A DNA stretch of 64,000 bases from Treponema sp. (GCA_024402665.1 JAKSTI010000003.1:1-64000); one strand, 5' to 3'; shown: positions 26,217 through 36,690, numbered from the stretch's first letter. A program made the numbers and translations. Notes: generated by a model from the letters alone, not told the origin.

Positions 26217-29200
26217 TATGCGTTACCTCCGGCAATTACAGTTTTTCTTCTTTTTCCAAAGCCCCATGTACGTTTTTTCATAACAAGGCTGTATACAACT
26301 GGAATAATAAGCAAAGTAACAAAAGTTGATGATGCAAGACCTCCAACTACGGCAATAGCAATTGGCTGAACCATAGCGGCCATACCGTCTGAAGCAAAAC
26401 ACATTGGAAGCATACCAAGGATTGTAGTTAATGTTGTCATCAAAACCGGGCGGAAACGGCTTATACCAGATTCAAAACATGCATCTTTTAAGGCAAGTCC
26501 GCGTCCTACAAGAAGGTTCGTGTAGTCTACCAGAATAATACCGTTGTTTACTACAATACCAATCAGCATGATTACACCAACAAGTGACATCAAAGAAATT
26601 GGCTGACCAGTAATCTTATTAATAAGAACAACACCAATTACAAGGAATGGCATTGTAATCAGATTGATTAATGGAGCTTTTACACTTTCATAAGTTGCAG
26701 CCATTACACCAAATACAAGAATAATAGCCATAATTGCAATCTTTTTGAAAATATCCATATTGTTCATAGTATTGTTCCATGAACCGTTGAAACTTAATGT
26801 AACCTGATCTGGAACAATCAAAGAAGCTTTGATACCGTCTCTGATTTTATCTTCAAGTTCATTGTCGTTTAACTTAGAAAGGTTTGCGGCACGAACATGA
26901 AGAATACGTTTCTGATTTTCACGACTGATTGAAACTGGTCCAAGGCCTTTTTTTACAGAAGCAAAGTTTGCAACGCTTACCATACCACCAGTTCCGCGAA
27001 CAAAGATTGATTCAAGGTCATCAATTGTTTTACGGTCTTCTGGTCTGTATGAAACCATTACACTGTAATCTCTACCATTATTTCTGTAAGTACAGGCAGA
27101 TGTACCATTAATTGCGTAGTTAATTTCACGGGCAACAGTTGTAACATCAACACCAAGGGCATAAGCTTTCTGACGGTCAATTACAACTTCAATCTGTGGA
27201 AGACCTTTATCCATACTGATAGAAGCTTCTCCACATTCAGGAATTGTAGAAATTACATCTGCAAGTCTGTCTGCAACATCAAGAGAGGCGTCAAGATCAT
27301 CTGAAGAAAGAACAATATCAATACTACTTCCCATCATCTGACCACGGAAACCTTCACGGAAGAATAATCTTGCACCAGGGAATTCGCTGAAATGTGCTCT
27401 AAGTTTCTGCTGCATCACCTGTGCGCTGTCTATCTGCTTGTCTGTTTCTGGTAAAGCAATCTGAATAGAACCGCTGTTTGTTCTGGCATTTCTTCCGCCA
27501 CCGCCAATTGTAGTTGTAATATTTCTCATTCCTTTACATTCTTCATTGGCATAACGTTCCATTGCAAGAACAACTTTCTTTGTTTCTTCAAAAGTAGTTC
27601 CTGTTGGCAATGTAATGTTTAATGTAATTGAATCATCATTTCCACCTGGCATTGGAACAATCTGCATTGATGGAATGAATGAAAGTGAAAGAATTAAAAC
27701 TGCAACGAAAATTAAAATTGTAGCCGCACGATTATTAAGACATTTTTTCAAAAGACGGCCATATGCTCTTGTGAATTTTCCAATAATTTTTTCAAATGTA
27801 CCGTAAATCTTAATAAGAACTCTATTTGTTACCGGCTTTTCATTTCTGTTTGAAAGAGGGAAGAATTTTCCTGCTAAAACTGGAACAAGGAAAATCGCAA
27901 CAAACAAAGAAGATAAAAGCGAAATTACAATAGTAAAAATAATTCCTTTGAACATCTGTCCCATCATACCAAGGTCTGAAAGGAAGAAAAGGAATGGCAC
28001 GAATACACAAATTGTTGTTAAGTTACCTGCAATAACTGAACTTAAAAGTTCCTGTGTACCCAAAATAGCTGCAACTCTAGGTCTGGCTCCTCGTTGCCTG
28101 TAGGCATATATGTTATCAATCATTACGATTGACGCGTCTACAATCATACCAACACCAAGAATAAGACCAGTTAATGTCATCATGTTCAATGTAATTCCAA
28201 ACATGCTCATTGCAAAAAGTGTAATGATAATTGAAAGAGGAATTGAAATTGAAATAATGATTGTTGATTTAAAGTTCTGAAGGAAGATAAACAGAATAAT
28301 TACCGCAAGCAAAAGTCCCTGCCATGCTGAATCAATTAATGTGTTAATTGTTTCGCGGATTGCATCTGTTTCATCCTGAATAATTTCCATTGTAACATCA
28401 GGTGGAAGGATTTTCTGAGCCTGATCAATTTTCTTATAAACATTATTTGCTACAGTTACAGTATTTGCTCCAGACTGCTTTGTAACAGAAATATAAACCC
28501 CTTTCTGTCCGTTAATAAAACTTTCCTGAGAACTTTCTGCAAAACCAAGATATGCTTCACCAACATCTCTAAGAGTAACTGCATATCCTTTTACATTAGA
28601 AATAACTGTATCATTAATTTCTTCAATACTTGTATATTCACCGGTTGTACGAACAATATAGTTTTTAGAACCGTCCTGAATTTTACCGCCACCAAGTTCA
28701 AGATTCTGTTTTGCCAGAGCCGATGTAACTACAGGAACTGTAAAACCATATGCAGCCATTCTATTTTGATCAAGAAGAACATTTACCTGTGCAGTTCTAC
28801 CACCATAAACGCTGGCTTCACCTACACCGTCTGCCTGTTCAAGAATACCAACAATATTGTTTTCAGAAATAACTTTCAAATCATCTACAGAGCGGTTACC
28901 TCTTACAAGAATACGCATAAAGGAAGAACTGTTTCCGCCCCAGCGCATAATTGTTGGAGTTCCGGCATTATCTGGCAAAGCACGTTTTACTCTGTCCAGT
29001 TTATCGCGGATATCATTTACAGCATTATCAAGATTTGTTCCGTATTCAAATTCAAGATTTACGCTTGATGAACCTTCATTAGAAGTTGATGAAAGTGATT
29101 TTAATCCGTTTACACTCATTACAGCACTTTCAATAAGTTTTGTAACTGATTTTTCAACTGATTCTGGCCCTGCATTTGTATAAGTTGTACTAATTGACAA

Positions 29201-29332
29201 ATATGGGCTTTCTGTTTCAGGCATAAGAGCAATTGCTACATTACTAAGAGTAAAAATTCCAAGCATACCCAGCAGTGCAAATACAATCAGGATAAGCAAT
29301 GGATGTTCCATTGTTTTTCTACTTAAACTCAT
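26216..29332 (-). CDS. RND efflux transporter permease (AcrB/MdtB-like)
   Basis: This is the inner-membrane proton-driven pump of a tripartite efflux system. Length (1,038) and layout are typical: a first helix at about 10-30, a large periplasmic porter domain, helices 2-6 (about 340-480), a second periplasmic domain, and helices 8-12 (about 860-1,020). GVGMIVDASIVMIDN on helix 4 carries one Asp of the proton relay; classic HAE-1 pumps have DD at this site. The class could be multidrug or another small-molecule group and is not decided here. It lies 21 bases after the adaptor gene. Confidence 0.94.
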   Translation of the reverse strand: MSLSRKTMEHPLLILIVFALLGMLGIFTLSNVAIALMPETESPYLSISTTYTNAGPESVEKSVTKLIESAVMSVNGLKSLSSTSNEGSSSVNLEFEYGTNLDNAVNDIRDKLDRVKRALPDNAGTPTIMRWGGNSSSFMRILVRGNRSVDDLKVISENNIVGILEQADGVGEASVYGGRTAQVNVLLDQNRMAAYGFTVPVVTSALAKQNLELGGGKIQDGSKNYIVRTTGEYTSIEEINDTVISNVKGYAVTLRDVGEAYLGFAESSQESFINGQKGVYISVTKQSGANTVTVANNVYKKIDQAQKILPPDVTMEIIQDETDAIRETINTLIDSAWQGLLLAVIILFIFLQNFKSTIIISISIPLSIIITLFAMSMFGITLNMMTLTGLILGVGMIVDASIVMIDNIYAYRQRGARPRVAAILGTQELLSSVIAGNLTTICVFVPFLFFLSDLGMMGQMFKGIIFTIVISLLSSLFVAIFLVPVLAGKFFPLSNRNEKPVTNRVLIKIYGTFEKIIGKFTRAYGRLLKKCLNNRAATILIFVAVLILSLSFIPSMQIVPMPGGNDDSITLNITLPTGTTFEETKKVVLAMERYANEECKGMRNITTTIGGGGRNARTNSGSIQIALPETDKQIDSAQVMQQKLRAHFSEFPGARLFFREGFRGQMMGSSIDIVLSSDDLDASLDVADRLADVISTIPECGEASISMDKGLPQIEVVIDRQKAYALGVDVTTVAREINYAINGTSACTYRNNGRDYSVMVSYRPEDRKTIDDLESIFVRGTGGMVSVANFASVKKGLGPVSISRENQKRILHVRAANLSKLNDNELEDKIRDGIKASLIVPDQVTLSFNGSWNNTMNNMDIFKKIAIMAIILVFGVMAATYESVKAPLINLITMPFLVIGVVLINKITGQPISLMSLVGVIMLIGIVVNNGIILVDYTNLLVGRGLALKDACFESGISRFRPVLMTTLTTILGMLPMCFASDGMAAMVQPIAIAVVGGLASSTFVTLLIIPVVYSLVMKKRTWGFGKRRKTVIAGGNA

Positions 29333-29353
29333 ATTTTTTTCTCCGCCAGATTT

Positions 29354-30343
29354 TTACTGAATAATATTAACTTCTGCCCCTTCATACAAAGTAAGCATAC
29401 CTTCTGTAACAACAATCTCACCGTCTTCAATTCCAGTAAGAATCTGATAGTAACCGTCGATATTAGCACCAAGAGTTACTTTTCTGCGTTCAACAGTATT
29501 ATCTTCTTTTACAACATAGAGGAAATAGTCATCGTTGTTGTTTACAATTGAATCCTGATTTATAGAAATTACATTAGAATAAACTGTTGTATAAAGCTTT
29601 ACTCTGGCAAACATACCAGCATTGATTTTTGAATCTGCTTTTGTGAAATTAAGGATGATTTCCTTTGTTCTTGTAGAAGGATCAACTACAGGAGAAATCT
29701 TAACAACTTTTGCAGAAAAAATGTCATCAGGATAAGCTTCCAGACGGATTTCTGCTTTCTGACCAATTTTCAAATCTGCAACATAGCGTTCTGGAACTTT
29801 TGCAGTAATCTGAAGATTATTAATATCACCAATTCTTGTAATTACAGAACTTACATTTACTTTCTGTCCTGTTTTTAATGGAGTTGTAAGAATACTTCCA
29901 CTGATTGGAGCAACGATTGGGCTGTTTGAATAATAACTTCCAGGTTCAGAGGGGTCTACATAAGCAATTACATCACCTTTTTTTACAGTTGAACCAAGTG
30001 AAACATTCATCTGAACAATTTTTCCACCAATAGATGGGAATACATCAATAGAAGTCTGTGTTTCTACTTCGCCATTTGTTGTTACATATGCCTGCATATC
30101 AACAGGATTTGCAGTTACAACTTTTACCGCAACAGCATTTCTTTTCATTACAGGAGCCGGTGCAGTTGCTGCAGGTGCAGATGAAGGTGCGGCAGGAGCT
30201 CCAGGCATTCCAGAAGAAGCTTTCTTTTTAGGGATAAAGGCAATTATTAAAATAACAATTGCCGCCACAAAAATTGCAACAGAAATGATTAAACCTTTTT
30301 TTGATGCTGGTTTTTCTTCGTAGTCGTTATCGTATTCTTTCAT
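29354..30343 (-). CDS. RND efflux periplasmic adaptor (membrane fusion protein)
   Basis: The 329-residue protein has an N-terminal membrane anchor (about 18-38), a Pro/Ala-rich linker, and then the HlyD-like lipoyl and beta-barrel parts: GGKIVQMNVSLGSTVKKGD, PISGSILTTPLKTGQKV, and the barrel segment LKIGQKAEIRLEAYPDD. The helical hairpin between the lipoyl halves is very short, as in minimal adaptors. It would join the RND pump to the TolC-type channel. It is cotranscribed with both, 9 bases after tolC. Confidence 0.93.
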   Translation of the reverse strand: MKEYDNDYEEKPASKKGLIISVAIFVAAIVILIIAFIPKKKASSGMPGAPAAPSSAPAATAPAPVMKRNAVAVKVVTANPVDMQAYVTTNGEVETQTSIDVFPSIGGKIVQMNVSLGSTVKKGDVIAYVDPSEPGSYYSNSPIVAPISGSILTTPLKTGQKVNVSSVITRIGDINNLQITAKVPERYVADLKIGQKAEIRLEAYPDDIFSAKVVKISPVVDPSTRTKEIILNFTKADSKINAGMFARVKLYTTVYSNVISINQDSIVNNNDDYFLYVVKEDNTVERRKVTLGANIDGYYQILTGIEDGEIVVTEGMLTLYEGAEVNIIQ

Positions 30344-30352
30344 TTTAAACCT

Positions 30353-31636
30353 CTATTTTCCAAGACTTCCAAAAGGAAGACCAAGTGTATTTTCTAAATC
30401 TAATTCAAGAGAAATTAATGTATACATCTGTGTCTGCAAATTAGTTCTGGCACTAAAAAGAGCGTCGCTGGCATTTTTCAAAACAAGCAGATCTCTTGTA
30501 CCGTGATTATATGCAGCCAGTGTCATGTCGTAAGTTTTTTTTGCAAGTTCTACGTTAGTTTTTAATAAATCAAGCTGGGACTGAGCCTGTTTAATAGATT
30601 TGATTGCTTTATCTACCGAGATTTTTGCATTCACTTTTTCGTTATCAAGCTGGAGTTCCAGATCTTTTAAGTTTGCCTTCTGGGCATCAATATTCAAGGC
30701 ACCGTTTGTCCATGGAAGGTATCCGTCTAAAGGAAGTGAGAATCCCAAAGAAATAGACTGTGTAGTATTGATTTGATCTGGCATCATAGATGAAGCACCC
30801 TTTCCATAAGAATAAGATGCATTAAAAGCAGGCGCATAAGCAGTAAATCTTGTTGCAAGAAGACTGTTTTTTGCAGACTCAATCTGAGCATTTATTTTTT
30901 TAACAGTTGGTAAATCATCAGGATTATAAGTTACTTTTATTTCTTTAGAAGGAACATAATCTGCAAGTTCCCCTTTAAGTTCAAGTTCTGTTTCCTGAGA
31001 GATTCCAAGCAGCTGTTTAAAAGTAGCCACACTGTTTTCATAATTAATTGTTGCAGATTCTACAGCAGGTTTTAAACTTTCATAAGCATACTGGGAATTA
31101 AGCATATCAAGTTCAGAAAGCTGGCCTCTTTTATATTTATCTCTATTCGAAGTATAGCGCTGACGGGCAGTTTCAAGATTTCTGTTCTGAAGAGTAAGTG
31201 TTTCTTTTGTAAGCAGCAAACTGAAAAACGCTTTTCTTACATTTACTTCAATTGTTTTTTTTGTATCTTCAAAGTTTGTAAGACCGCTTTCGTAATTCAA
31301 TTTTGCAGCCTTAATTGATGTAAACAAGGCAGGTGTAAAGTTTAATCTGGCAGAACCGGAGATAGACCAGTTTGTTGAATCATTTTCTAAATTAATACCA
31401 TAACTTCCACTGGCAGATAAAGATGGGCTTACGGAATTCCATGAATAAGTTGATTTTTTCTTTAACTGTTCAAGACTTAAATTCTGGCGCTGGATAGAAA
31501 GATTATTCTGCATTGCCATTTCTGCGGCAGATTCTACAGATAATACAATTTTTTCATTTGAAGAACTGGTTTCCTGAGAAAAGCAAAAGCAGCCAAACAT
31601 GACCAATACTGCCAGACAAATTGAAATCTTTTTCAT
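30353..31636 (-). CDS. TolC-family outer membrane efflux protein
   Basis: First gene of the efflux operon. A signal peptide (about 1-20, ending FCFSQE) precedes two repeats of the outer-membrane efflux family with long helices, including LLLTKETLTLQNRNLETARQ and the conserved late region YNHGTRDLLVLKNASD. Length is 427 residues. The mRNA leader is long enough for AGGGGAC to serve as ribosome site. Together with the adaptor, pump and PII-like protein it forms one operon on the minus strand. Confidence 0.93.
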   Translation of the reverse strand: MKKISICLAVLVMFGCFCFSQETSSSNEKIVLSVESAAEMAMQNNLSIQRQNLSLEQLKKKSTYSWNSVSPSLSASGSYGINLENDSTNWSISGSARLNFTPALFTSIKAAKLNYESGLTNFEDTKKTIEVNVRKAFFSLLLTKETLTLQNRNLETARQRYTSNRDKYKRGQLSELDMLNSQYAYESLKPAVESATINYENSVATFKQLLGISQETELELKGELADYVPSKEIKVTYNPDDLPTVKKINAQIESAKNSLLATRFTAYAPAFNASYSYGKGASSMMPDQINTTQSISLGFSLPLDGYLPWTNGALNIDAQKANLKDLELQLDNEKVNAKISVDKAIKSIKQAQSQLDLLKTNVELAKKTYDMTLAAYNHGTRDLLVLKNASDALFSARTNLQTQMYTLISLELDLENTLGLPFGSLGK

Positions 31637-31755
31637 TTTTGTCCCCTAATATGTTTTTTTATATGTTACAATTAAATGTAGAGTTTAATTATATCGACTA
31701 ACAATTTAAAAAACAAAAAATATTTGTTATATTTATACTATAAGGAGGTAAAAAA

Positions 31756-33540
31756 ATGAGCAAGATATCTGTATTTACATCTGATGAAAATAATCCAGAT
31801 GCATTATTACAGGAATTTTTTCAGACTGCATCATATTTTGAGCCTTCTGAAATTCAGCTTATAACAAGGGCATGGACAATTCTGGTAGAAAAATCTGCAG
31901 ACAAAAAGCGCCTTTCTGGAGAACCATTCTACCTTCATCCTTTAAGAGTTGCCCTTATTCTTGCCCAGAAAAAACTTGACTGCTGTACAATCATAGCCGC
32001 AATCCTCCATTCTGCTCACGAACTGAATTTTACTCAGGAACAGGCAAAAGAAATTTTTGGAGACAGCGTTTACAATATTATCTGTACAACAAATAAGATT
32101 CTCAACCTTCCAATAAATGCAAAAACACTTCATCAGGCAGATTCAATCAGAAATATGTTTTTTGCAATGTCAGACGATGTGCGAATCATTTTAATCACAC
32201 TGGCAGACAGATTAGACAGAATCAGAAATCTGAATATATTTATTCCTGATACTCAAAAAATTGTAGCAGAATCTGTAATTGAAATATGGGCTCCTTTGGC
32301 AGACAGAATGGGTATGCAGCAGGAAAAAAACGAGCTTGAAGATTTAAGTCTTAAGTATTTGAATCCAGCCGCATTCCAGCAGATAAAATCAATCGTTGCT
32401 CAGAAAAAAGACGAAAGAGCCTCTTATTTAAACGATGCAGTTTCAAACATCCTGAAAGCAGCAGAAAAACTTAATCTGCAAATTGAAGTAGAAAGCCGCG
32501 CAAAACATTTTTACTCTATTTACCAGAAAATGAGAAAGCGCAACAAAGAAATCAGCGAACTGTACGATTTGCTTGCATTAAGAATTCTTTGTAATACAAC
32601 TACAGACTGCTATACAGTAATTGGAATTGTTCACGGACTTTGGAAACCTTTAGACGGCCGTTTTAAAGATTACATTGCAATGCCAAAATCTAACGGATAC
32701 CAGTCTTTGCATACAACTGTAATGTGCCAGGGTAAGCCTCTTGAAATACAGATTAGAACTCATAAAATGCACGAAAAGGCTGAACATGGAGTTGCCAGTC
32801 ACTGGTTGTATAAAAAAGGAACAAATAAAGATTTAGTTGAAGAAGATAAACTGGAAATCATTAATAAAATGCAGTCTTTAACTTCTGAAGCCATAACTGA
32901 CGCAAATTATTTTAAGACTCTTAAGCACGAACTTTTAGGTGATGCAATTTATGTATTTACACCTGCAGGAGACGTAATCCAGCTGCCAGAAGGTTCAACT
33001 GCAATTGATTTTGCCTACTCTATTCATTCTGCAATTGGTGAAAAAATTATTGCGGCAAAGGCAGACGGTAAAATTATTCCTTTAAGCAAACCGCTTCAGA
33101 ATACTCAGATTATTGAAGTTATTACAAATCCAAATTCTCATCCAACAGAAGCACAGCTGAAACTTGTAAAAACAAGCCGCGCTCATCAGAGAATTCATTC
33201 ATGGCTTTCTACTAATGAACCAACTTTCTCTGGCTACACAGGTGCTCAGAAAAATGAATCTGCAGAAATTCCACAGGATGTTCAGCAGAAAAAGAAGAGA
33301 CCAAAGCCCGGCAAGTTAGACAAGCAGCTTTTGCATCACGAAAACAGAAGAATTTTAATTCAGGGCGAAAAAAACGTTTTGTACAATATTGCCCAGTGCT
33401 GTAAACCAGAATATCCTGATTTAATTTCCGGCTATGTTACAAGAACAAAAGGAATCTCTGTTCATAGAACTGACTGTCTCATTTACCAGCGCATTCCTTA
33501 CAAAGATGAAAGAAGCGTTGAAGTAAAGTGGGAAGATTAA
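31756..33540 (+). CDS. RelA/SpoT family (p)ppGpp synthetase with a degenerate hydrolase site and no ACT domain
   Basis: The protein makes (p)ppGpp from GTP/GDP and ATP. The HD hydrolase region (about 45-190) keeps YLHPLRVA, but HDxxED reads H85-S-A-H-E-L90, and LADRLHN reads LADRLDR, so two of the motif's acidic residues and a key Asn are lost. The synthetase domain (about 230-340) looks intact: GRFKDYIAMPKSNGYQSLHT and EIQIRT. A TGS domain (about 390-455) and the Cys/His segment CCKPEYPD...ISGYVTRTKGISVHR follow. The chain stops at 594, before any C-terminal ACT domain, while long family members are about 700 or more. AAGGAGG precedes the ATG. Confidence 0.93.
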   Translation: MSKISVFTSDENNPDALLQEFFQTASYFEPSEIQLITRAWTILVEKSADKKRLSGEPFYLHPLRVALILAQKKLDCCTIIAAILHSAHELNFTQEQAKEIFGDSVYNIICTTNKILNLPINAKTLHQADSIRNMFFAMSDDVRIILITLADRLDRIRNLNIFIPDTQKIVAESVIEIWAPLADRMGMQQEKNELEDLSLKYLNPAAFQQIKSIVAQKKDERASYLNDAVSNILKAAEKLNLQIEVESRAKHFYSIYQKMRKRNKEISELYDLLALRILCNTTTDCYTVIGIVHGLWKPLDGRFKDYIAMPKSNGYQSLHTTVMCQGKPLEIQIRTHKMHEKAEHGVASHWLYKKGTNKDLVEEDKLEIINKMQSLTSEAITDANYFKTLKHELLGDAIYVFTPAGDVIQLPEGSTAIDFAYSIHSAIGEKIIAAKADGKIIPLSKPLQNTQIIEVITNPNSHPTEAQLKLVKTSRAHQRIHSWLSTNEPTFSGYTGAQKNESAEIPQDVQQKKKRPKPGKLDKQLLHHENRRILIQGEKNVLYNIAQCCKPEYPDLISGYVTRTKGISVHRTDCLIYQRIPYKDERSVEVKWED

Positions 33541-33550
33541 ATTAAAAGAC

Positions 33551-34411
33551 TTATTTCTTATATTTTTTTGTTGCCGTTCCTGTTGATTCATTAATTTCAA
33601 CAACAGTGAATCCGCCGTTGAATCTTAATGAAGGCAAAATATAAGCATTGAATTCGCCAAAATCTGTTGTCTCTTTTTTGTGAGCATGACCAGTTATTGC
33701 CATTTTTACATTATTTTTCTGACACAATCTGTAAAAATAAGCCCGTTCAGTAGGATCATCAAGTCCAACACAGAATTTATTTGTAAAAAGCGGATAGTGT
33801 GTAAAAATTAATTTTGGTTTAGGATCTTTTTGCAGTGCCTCTTCAAACAAAGTAAGCTGCTTTACCCCAAGAGTACCAGAACCTGTATCAAGGCCGTAAA
33901 AACTGAATCCATCTGTTTCAAATTTATAAAAAGAAGTATTTGGATAGCAGTTCTTTTTCCAGATTTCCCAGCCAGACTGATACAAATCATGATTTCCAAC
34001 TGTATTTATTACTTTAATATGTTTTTCCTGTTCAATTGTTCTTACAAAATCATTATAAGAAGCCATTATCTCTTCGCTGCCGTAATCAATTGCATCTCCA
34101 AGACAAATACAGAATTTAATATCAGGATTGTTATCAATATAATCGTAAACTTTCTGAAGAGGGATATCTGGCGCACCAGGTCTGATTGAACCAAAATGGA
34201 CATCTGTAACAACAAGAATTTTGTAAGTTGAACCGGCAGCAGGAACATTGCCAGTTCCAAAAACATCTTCTGCAGAAAGTTCTGTCAATTTTGACACACG
34301 GTTTTCTACATTATCTAAAGGATTCAAAAAAGAACCGGAATTATATGTACATCCGTAAAAAATTAAACCAGAGAGAACAACAGCTGTTAACATCAAAAAT
34401 ACTTTTTTCAT
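33551..34411 (-). CDS. Metallophosphoesterase lipoprotein
   Basis: A lipoprotein signal (about 1-21, lipobox ending FYGC) places the protein in the periplasm or at the cell surface. The calcineurin-like fold motifs are all present: TDVHFG (DxH), CLGDAIDYG (GDxxD), VGNHDLY (GNHD), THYPLF and TGHAHKK (GHxH), so a two-metal phosphoesterase is expected. The substrate is unknown. It is the last gene of a minus-strand run starting at 37695, 21 bases after the outer-membrane protein gene, and ends 10 bases from the convergent relA/spoT stop. Confidence 0.9.
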   Translation of the reverse strand: MKKVFLMLTAVVLSGLIFYGCTYNSGSFLNPLDNVENRVSKLTELSAEDVFGTGNVPAAGSTYKILVVTDVHFGSIRPGAPDIPLQKVYDYIDNNPDIKFCICLGDAIDYGSEEIMASYNDFVRTIEQEKHIKVINTVGNHDLYQSGWEIWKKNCYPNTSFYKFETDGFSFYGLDTGSGTLGVKQLTLFEEALQKDPKPKLIFTHYPLFTNKFCVGLDDPTERAYFYRLCQKNNVKMAITGHAHKKETTDFGEFNAYILPSLRFNGGFTVVEINESTGTATKKYKK

Positions 34412-34432
34412 TTCATTTTCCTTTTTATAATG

Positions 34433-35182
34433 CTACAACTTTATTTTTGCATAAACATTAATGTCTAACAAATAAACATCAGAAACTGCGCTGATTAAAT
34501 CAATCCATTCTGCAGAAAGATTTGTTCCAATTGTAAGAAAACCAAAAGCCGATTTTTCAAGCCCCGCAACAACAATTGGACTAAATGTTAATGGAAAATC
34601 AAACATGGAATTAGAACCTGCAGAAATATATGCATTAAAGTCCGGGGCGAATTTCCAGTTCATGGCAAGCTGGACTGCAACAGAATGATTTTCTAATACA
34701 CAGGTATTGTCTGGAATCAAACTGATTTTTTCAAAGAAAGTCAATTTTCCGGCAAGACTAAGTTTTTCTGAAAAATTGCGCCTAAAATAAAGCCCGCCCT
34801 GAATATCATGTTCCCGCAAAATGTCTGGAATATAATAGTAGTGATAGATTACCCCACAACCAAGATTGAATCTGCCCTTATTAAAAAGAGGCCAGTAAAT
34901 TGTTTCCGAAGAAAAATCAATCTTTGTTCCAGTCTGACAAATCCCAAAAGAAGAAGTTAATTCATGAAAATCAAGCTGAACTACTGTACTTAATGCAAAA
35001 TCCTGATACTTCAGATTAGAAATCAGGTTGTACTGAACATTCTGTGTTATATAAACATCAGGAACGTTTGTGCTCCAGAAAGAAACTGTTTTTGCAGATT
35101 TTTCCTGAACTGATTCTGCTTCCTGAGAAAACCCTTTTGCAAGAAACAGAACAAATAAAACTAATAAAACACTTTTTTTCAT
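34433..35182 (-). CDS. Predicted outer-membrane or periplasmic beta-rich protein
   Basis: A Sec signal peptide (MKKSVLLVLFVLFLAKGFSQ) is clear. The rest (about 230 residues) is rich in alternating hydrophobic and polar residues with many aromatic positions and ends in the hydrophobic NVYAKIKL, as in small beta barrels. I do not recognise a family. It sits 8 bases after the U32 gene and 21 bases before the phosphoesterase lipoprotein in one operon. The barrel call is inference. Confidence 0.65.
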   Translation of the reverse strand: MKKSVLLVLFVLFLAKGFSQEAESVQEKSAKTVSFWSTNVPDVYITQNVQYNLISNLKYQDFALSTVVQLDFHELTSSFGICQTGTKIDFSSETIYWPLFNKGRFNLGCGVIYHYYYIPDILREHDIQGGLYFRRNFSEKLSLAGKLTFFEKISLIPDNTCVLENHSVAVQLAMNWKFAPDFNAYISAGSNSMFDFPLTFSPIVVAGLEKSAFGFLTIGTNLSAEWIDLISAVSDVYLLDINVYAKIKL

Positions 35183-35190
35183 AATTTTTT

Positions 35191-36690
35191 TTACCGCCCA
35201 GTATCTCTGATTTTTCCTTCCTCATATTCAGGATCAAGAACTCTAAGCAAAGTGCTGTCTGGAAGACTCTGATTAATATATAAAAGACATGGATGACTGT
35301 CGCAAACCCAGTTCAATTTTGTTCCAGTTTCTGGATTAATAAGTTCCCAGTCGCCGGCCTTAACACTAAGACTTACAAAATCAGGGGCAACAAATTCAAT
35401 ATCCATATCAGTAGAGATTTTGTTCAAGGCAGTACATTGGTAAAGCTTCCAGCCAGATTTCTTTTCCATAGGAACAACGTTTCTGTCTGTATGAATTTCC
35501 AGATCTTTAAGACGAGCAGCTCTTGCTTCAGGATGCATTGAATCAAGCTGAGTTTTAAACTGAGTGTAATTTTTCTGTCCGTCATCATAAATCTTTTCAA
35601 AAGCATCTCCACAGATTTCAGAACCAATTTCTGCTGCCAGCTGATACTTACTGTCACTAGCACCAATTGTTGTTTTGTCTGCTTCCGCTTTTTTATAGTA
35701 AAAACCTGTTGTACTTTCCCGATGACTTACATTTTCAAGTTCATCAACAAAAGGTTTTGCTTCATCTTTAGAAATTTTACCTTCCATAGCATCAATTGCT
35801 TTTCTGTAGGCACGAGTTACCATTGCAACATAGTAAACACTCTTCATACGGCCTTCAATTTTCAAAGAATCAACACCGGCATTTTTCATATCTTCAAGAT
35901 ATTCAATCATTCTTAAATCTTTAGAAGAAAGAATTGCTGTAAAATCGTCCCCTTCATAAACAGGGAAATATTCACCAGGGCGCTGACGTTCCTGCAAAAG
36001 CAATTCACCAGATTCTGCAATTTTTTTTGCTTCTTCCGCAGTGATTATATGTTTTTCACCAGAAGGATTTTTTGCATTTTCATTAAACAGATCATATTCC
36101 CAGCGGCAGGTATGACTGCAAAATCCGCTCTGGGCACTGCGACCAGTAAGATAGGCACTCATAAGACAACGGCCTGCATATGCAATACACATTGCACCAT
36201 GACCAAAAGCTTCAAGTTCCATATCTGGCACTGCATCTTTTATGCGGCGAATCTGTTTAAGAGAAATTTCGCGGCCAAGAACAATGCGTGAGAATCCCAT
36301 TTTCTGATACATTTTTACTGCTTCTGAATTTACACAACTTGCCTGAGTAGAAAGATGAAGCTGTGCGTTAGGAAATTCTTTCTGGAGCAAAGGAACAATT
36401 CCAATGTCCTGAACAATAAATGCATCTATTGGGTACTGTTTAAAATAATCAAGGTTATTTTTAAGGGCATCAATTTCATCATCATGAAAAGAAATATTCA
36501 AAGCACAATGAAGTCTTTTCTGAGGATACTTATTTTTAAGATCAATTACTTTTTTATATTCATCTTCATAAAAGTTATCTGCTTTTACACGAAGAGAAAA
36601 TTTCTTTAATCCAATATAAGCGGCATCTGCCCCGTATGCGTAGGCGTAAGATAATTTTTCTACATTTCCTGCAGGTGATAAAAGTTCCAT
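35191..36690 (-). CDS. Peptidase U32 family protein (RNA-hydroxylase type, TrhP/RlhA-like)
   Basis: The U32 signature is clear: ELLSPAGNVEKLSYAYAYGA at the start, then EAFGHGAMCIAYAGRCLMS near 165 and FCSHTCRW near 190, giving the cysteines of an Fe-S cluster, and SLKIEGRMKSVYYVA near 275. The C-terminal 130 residues form the extra domain of long members. Long U32 proteins such as E. coli YegQ (TrhP) and YdcP (RlhA) hydroxylate tRNA or rRNA, so a role in RNA modification is more likely than proteolysis. Which RNA is not decided. It follows the hydrolase gene by 3 bases in an operon. Confidence 0.88.
   Translation of the reverse strand: MELLSPAGNVEKLSYAYAYGADAAYIGLKKFSLRVKADNFYEDEYKKVIDLKNKYPQKRLHCALNISFHDDEIDALKNNLDYFKQYPIDAFIVQDIGIVPLLQKEFPNAQLHLSTQASCVNSEAVKMYQKMGFSRIVLGREISLKQIRRIKDAVPDMELEAFGHGAMCIAYAGRCLMSAYLTGRSAQSGFCSHTCRWEYDLFNENAKNPSGEKHIITAEEAKKIAESGELLLQERQRPGEYFPVYEGDDFTAILSSKDLRMIEYLEDMKNAGVDSLKIEGRMKSVYYVAMVTRAYRKAIDAMEGKISKDEAKPFVDELENVSHRESTTGFYYKKAEADKTTIGASDSKYQLAAEIGSEICGDAFEKIYDDGQKNYTQFKTQLDSMHPEARAARLKDLEIHTDRNVVPMEKKSGWKLYQCTALNKISTDMDIEFVAPDFVSLSVKAGDWELINPETGTKLNWVCDSHPCLLYINQSLPDSTLLRVLDPEYEEGKIRDTGR

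Noticed and set aside
31640..31755. Possible riboswitch in the divergent gap between tolC and relA/spoT
   Set aside because: The gap is short and AT-rich; no stem with conserved loop sequence was found beyond promoter-like hexamers.
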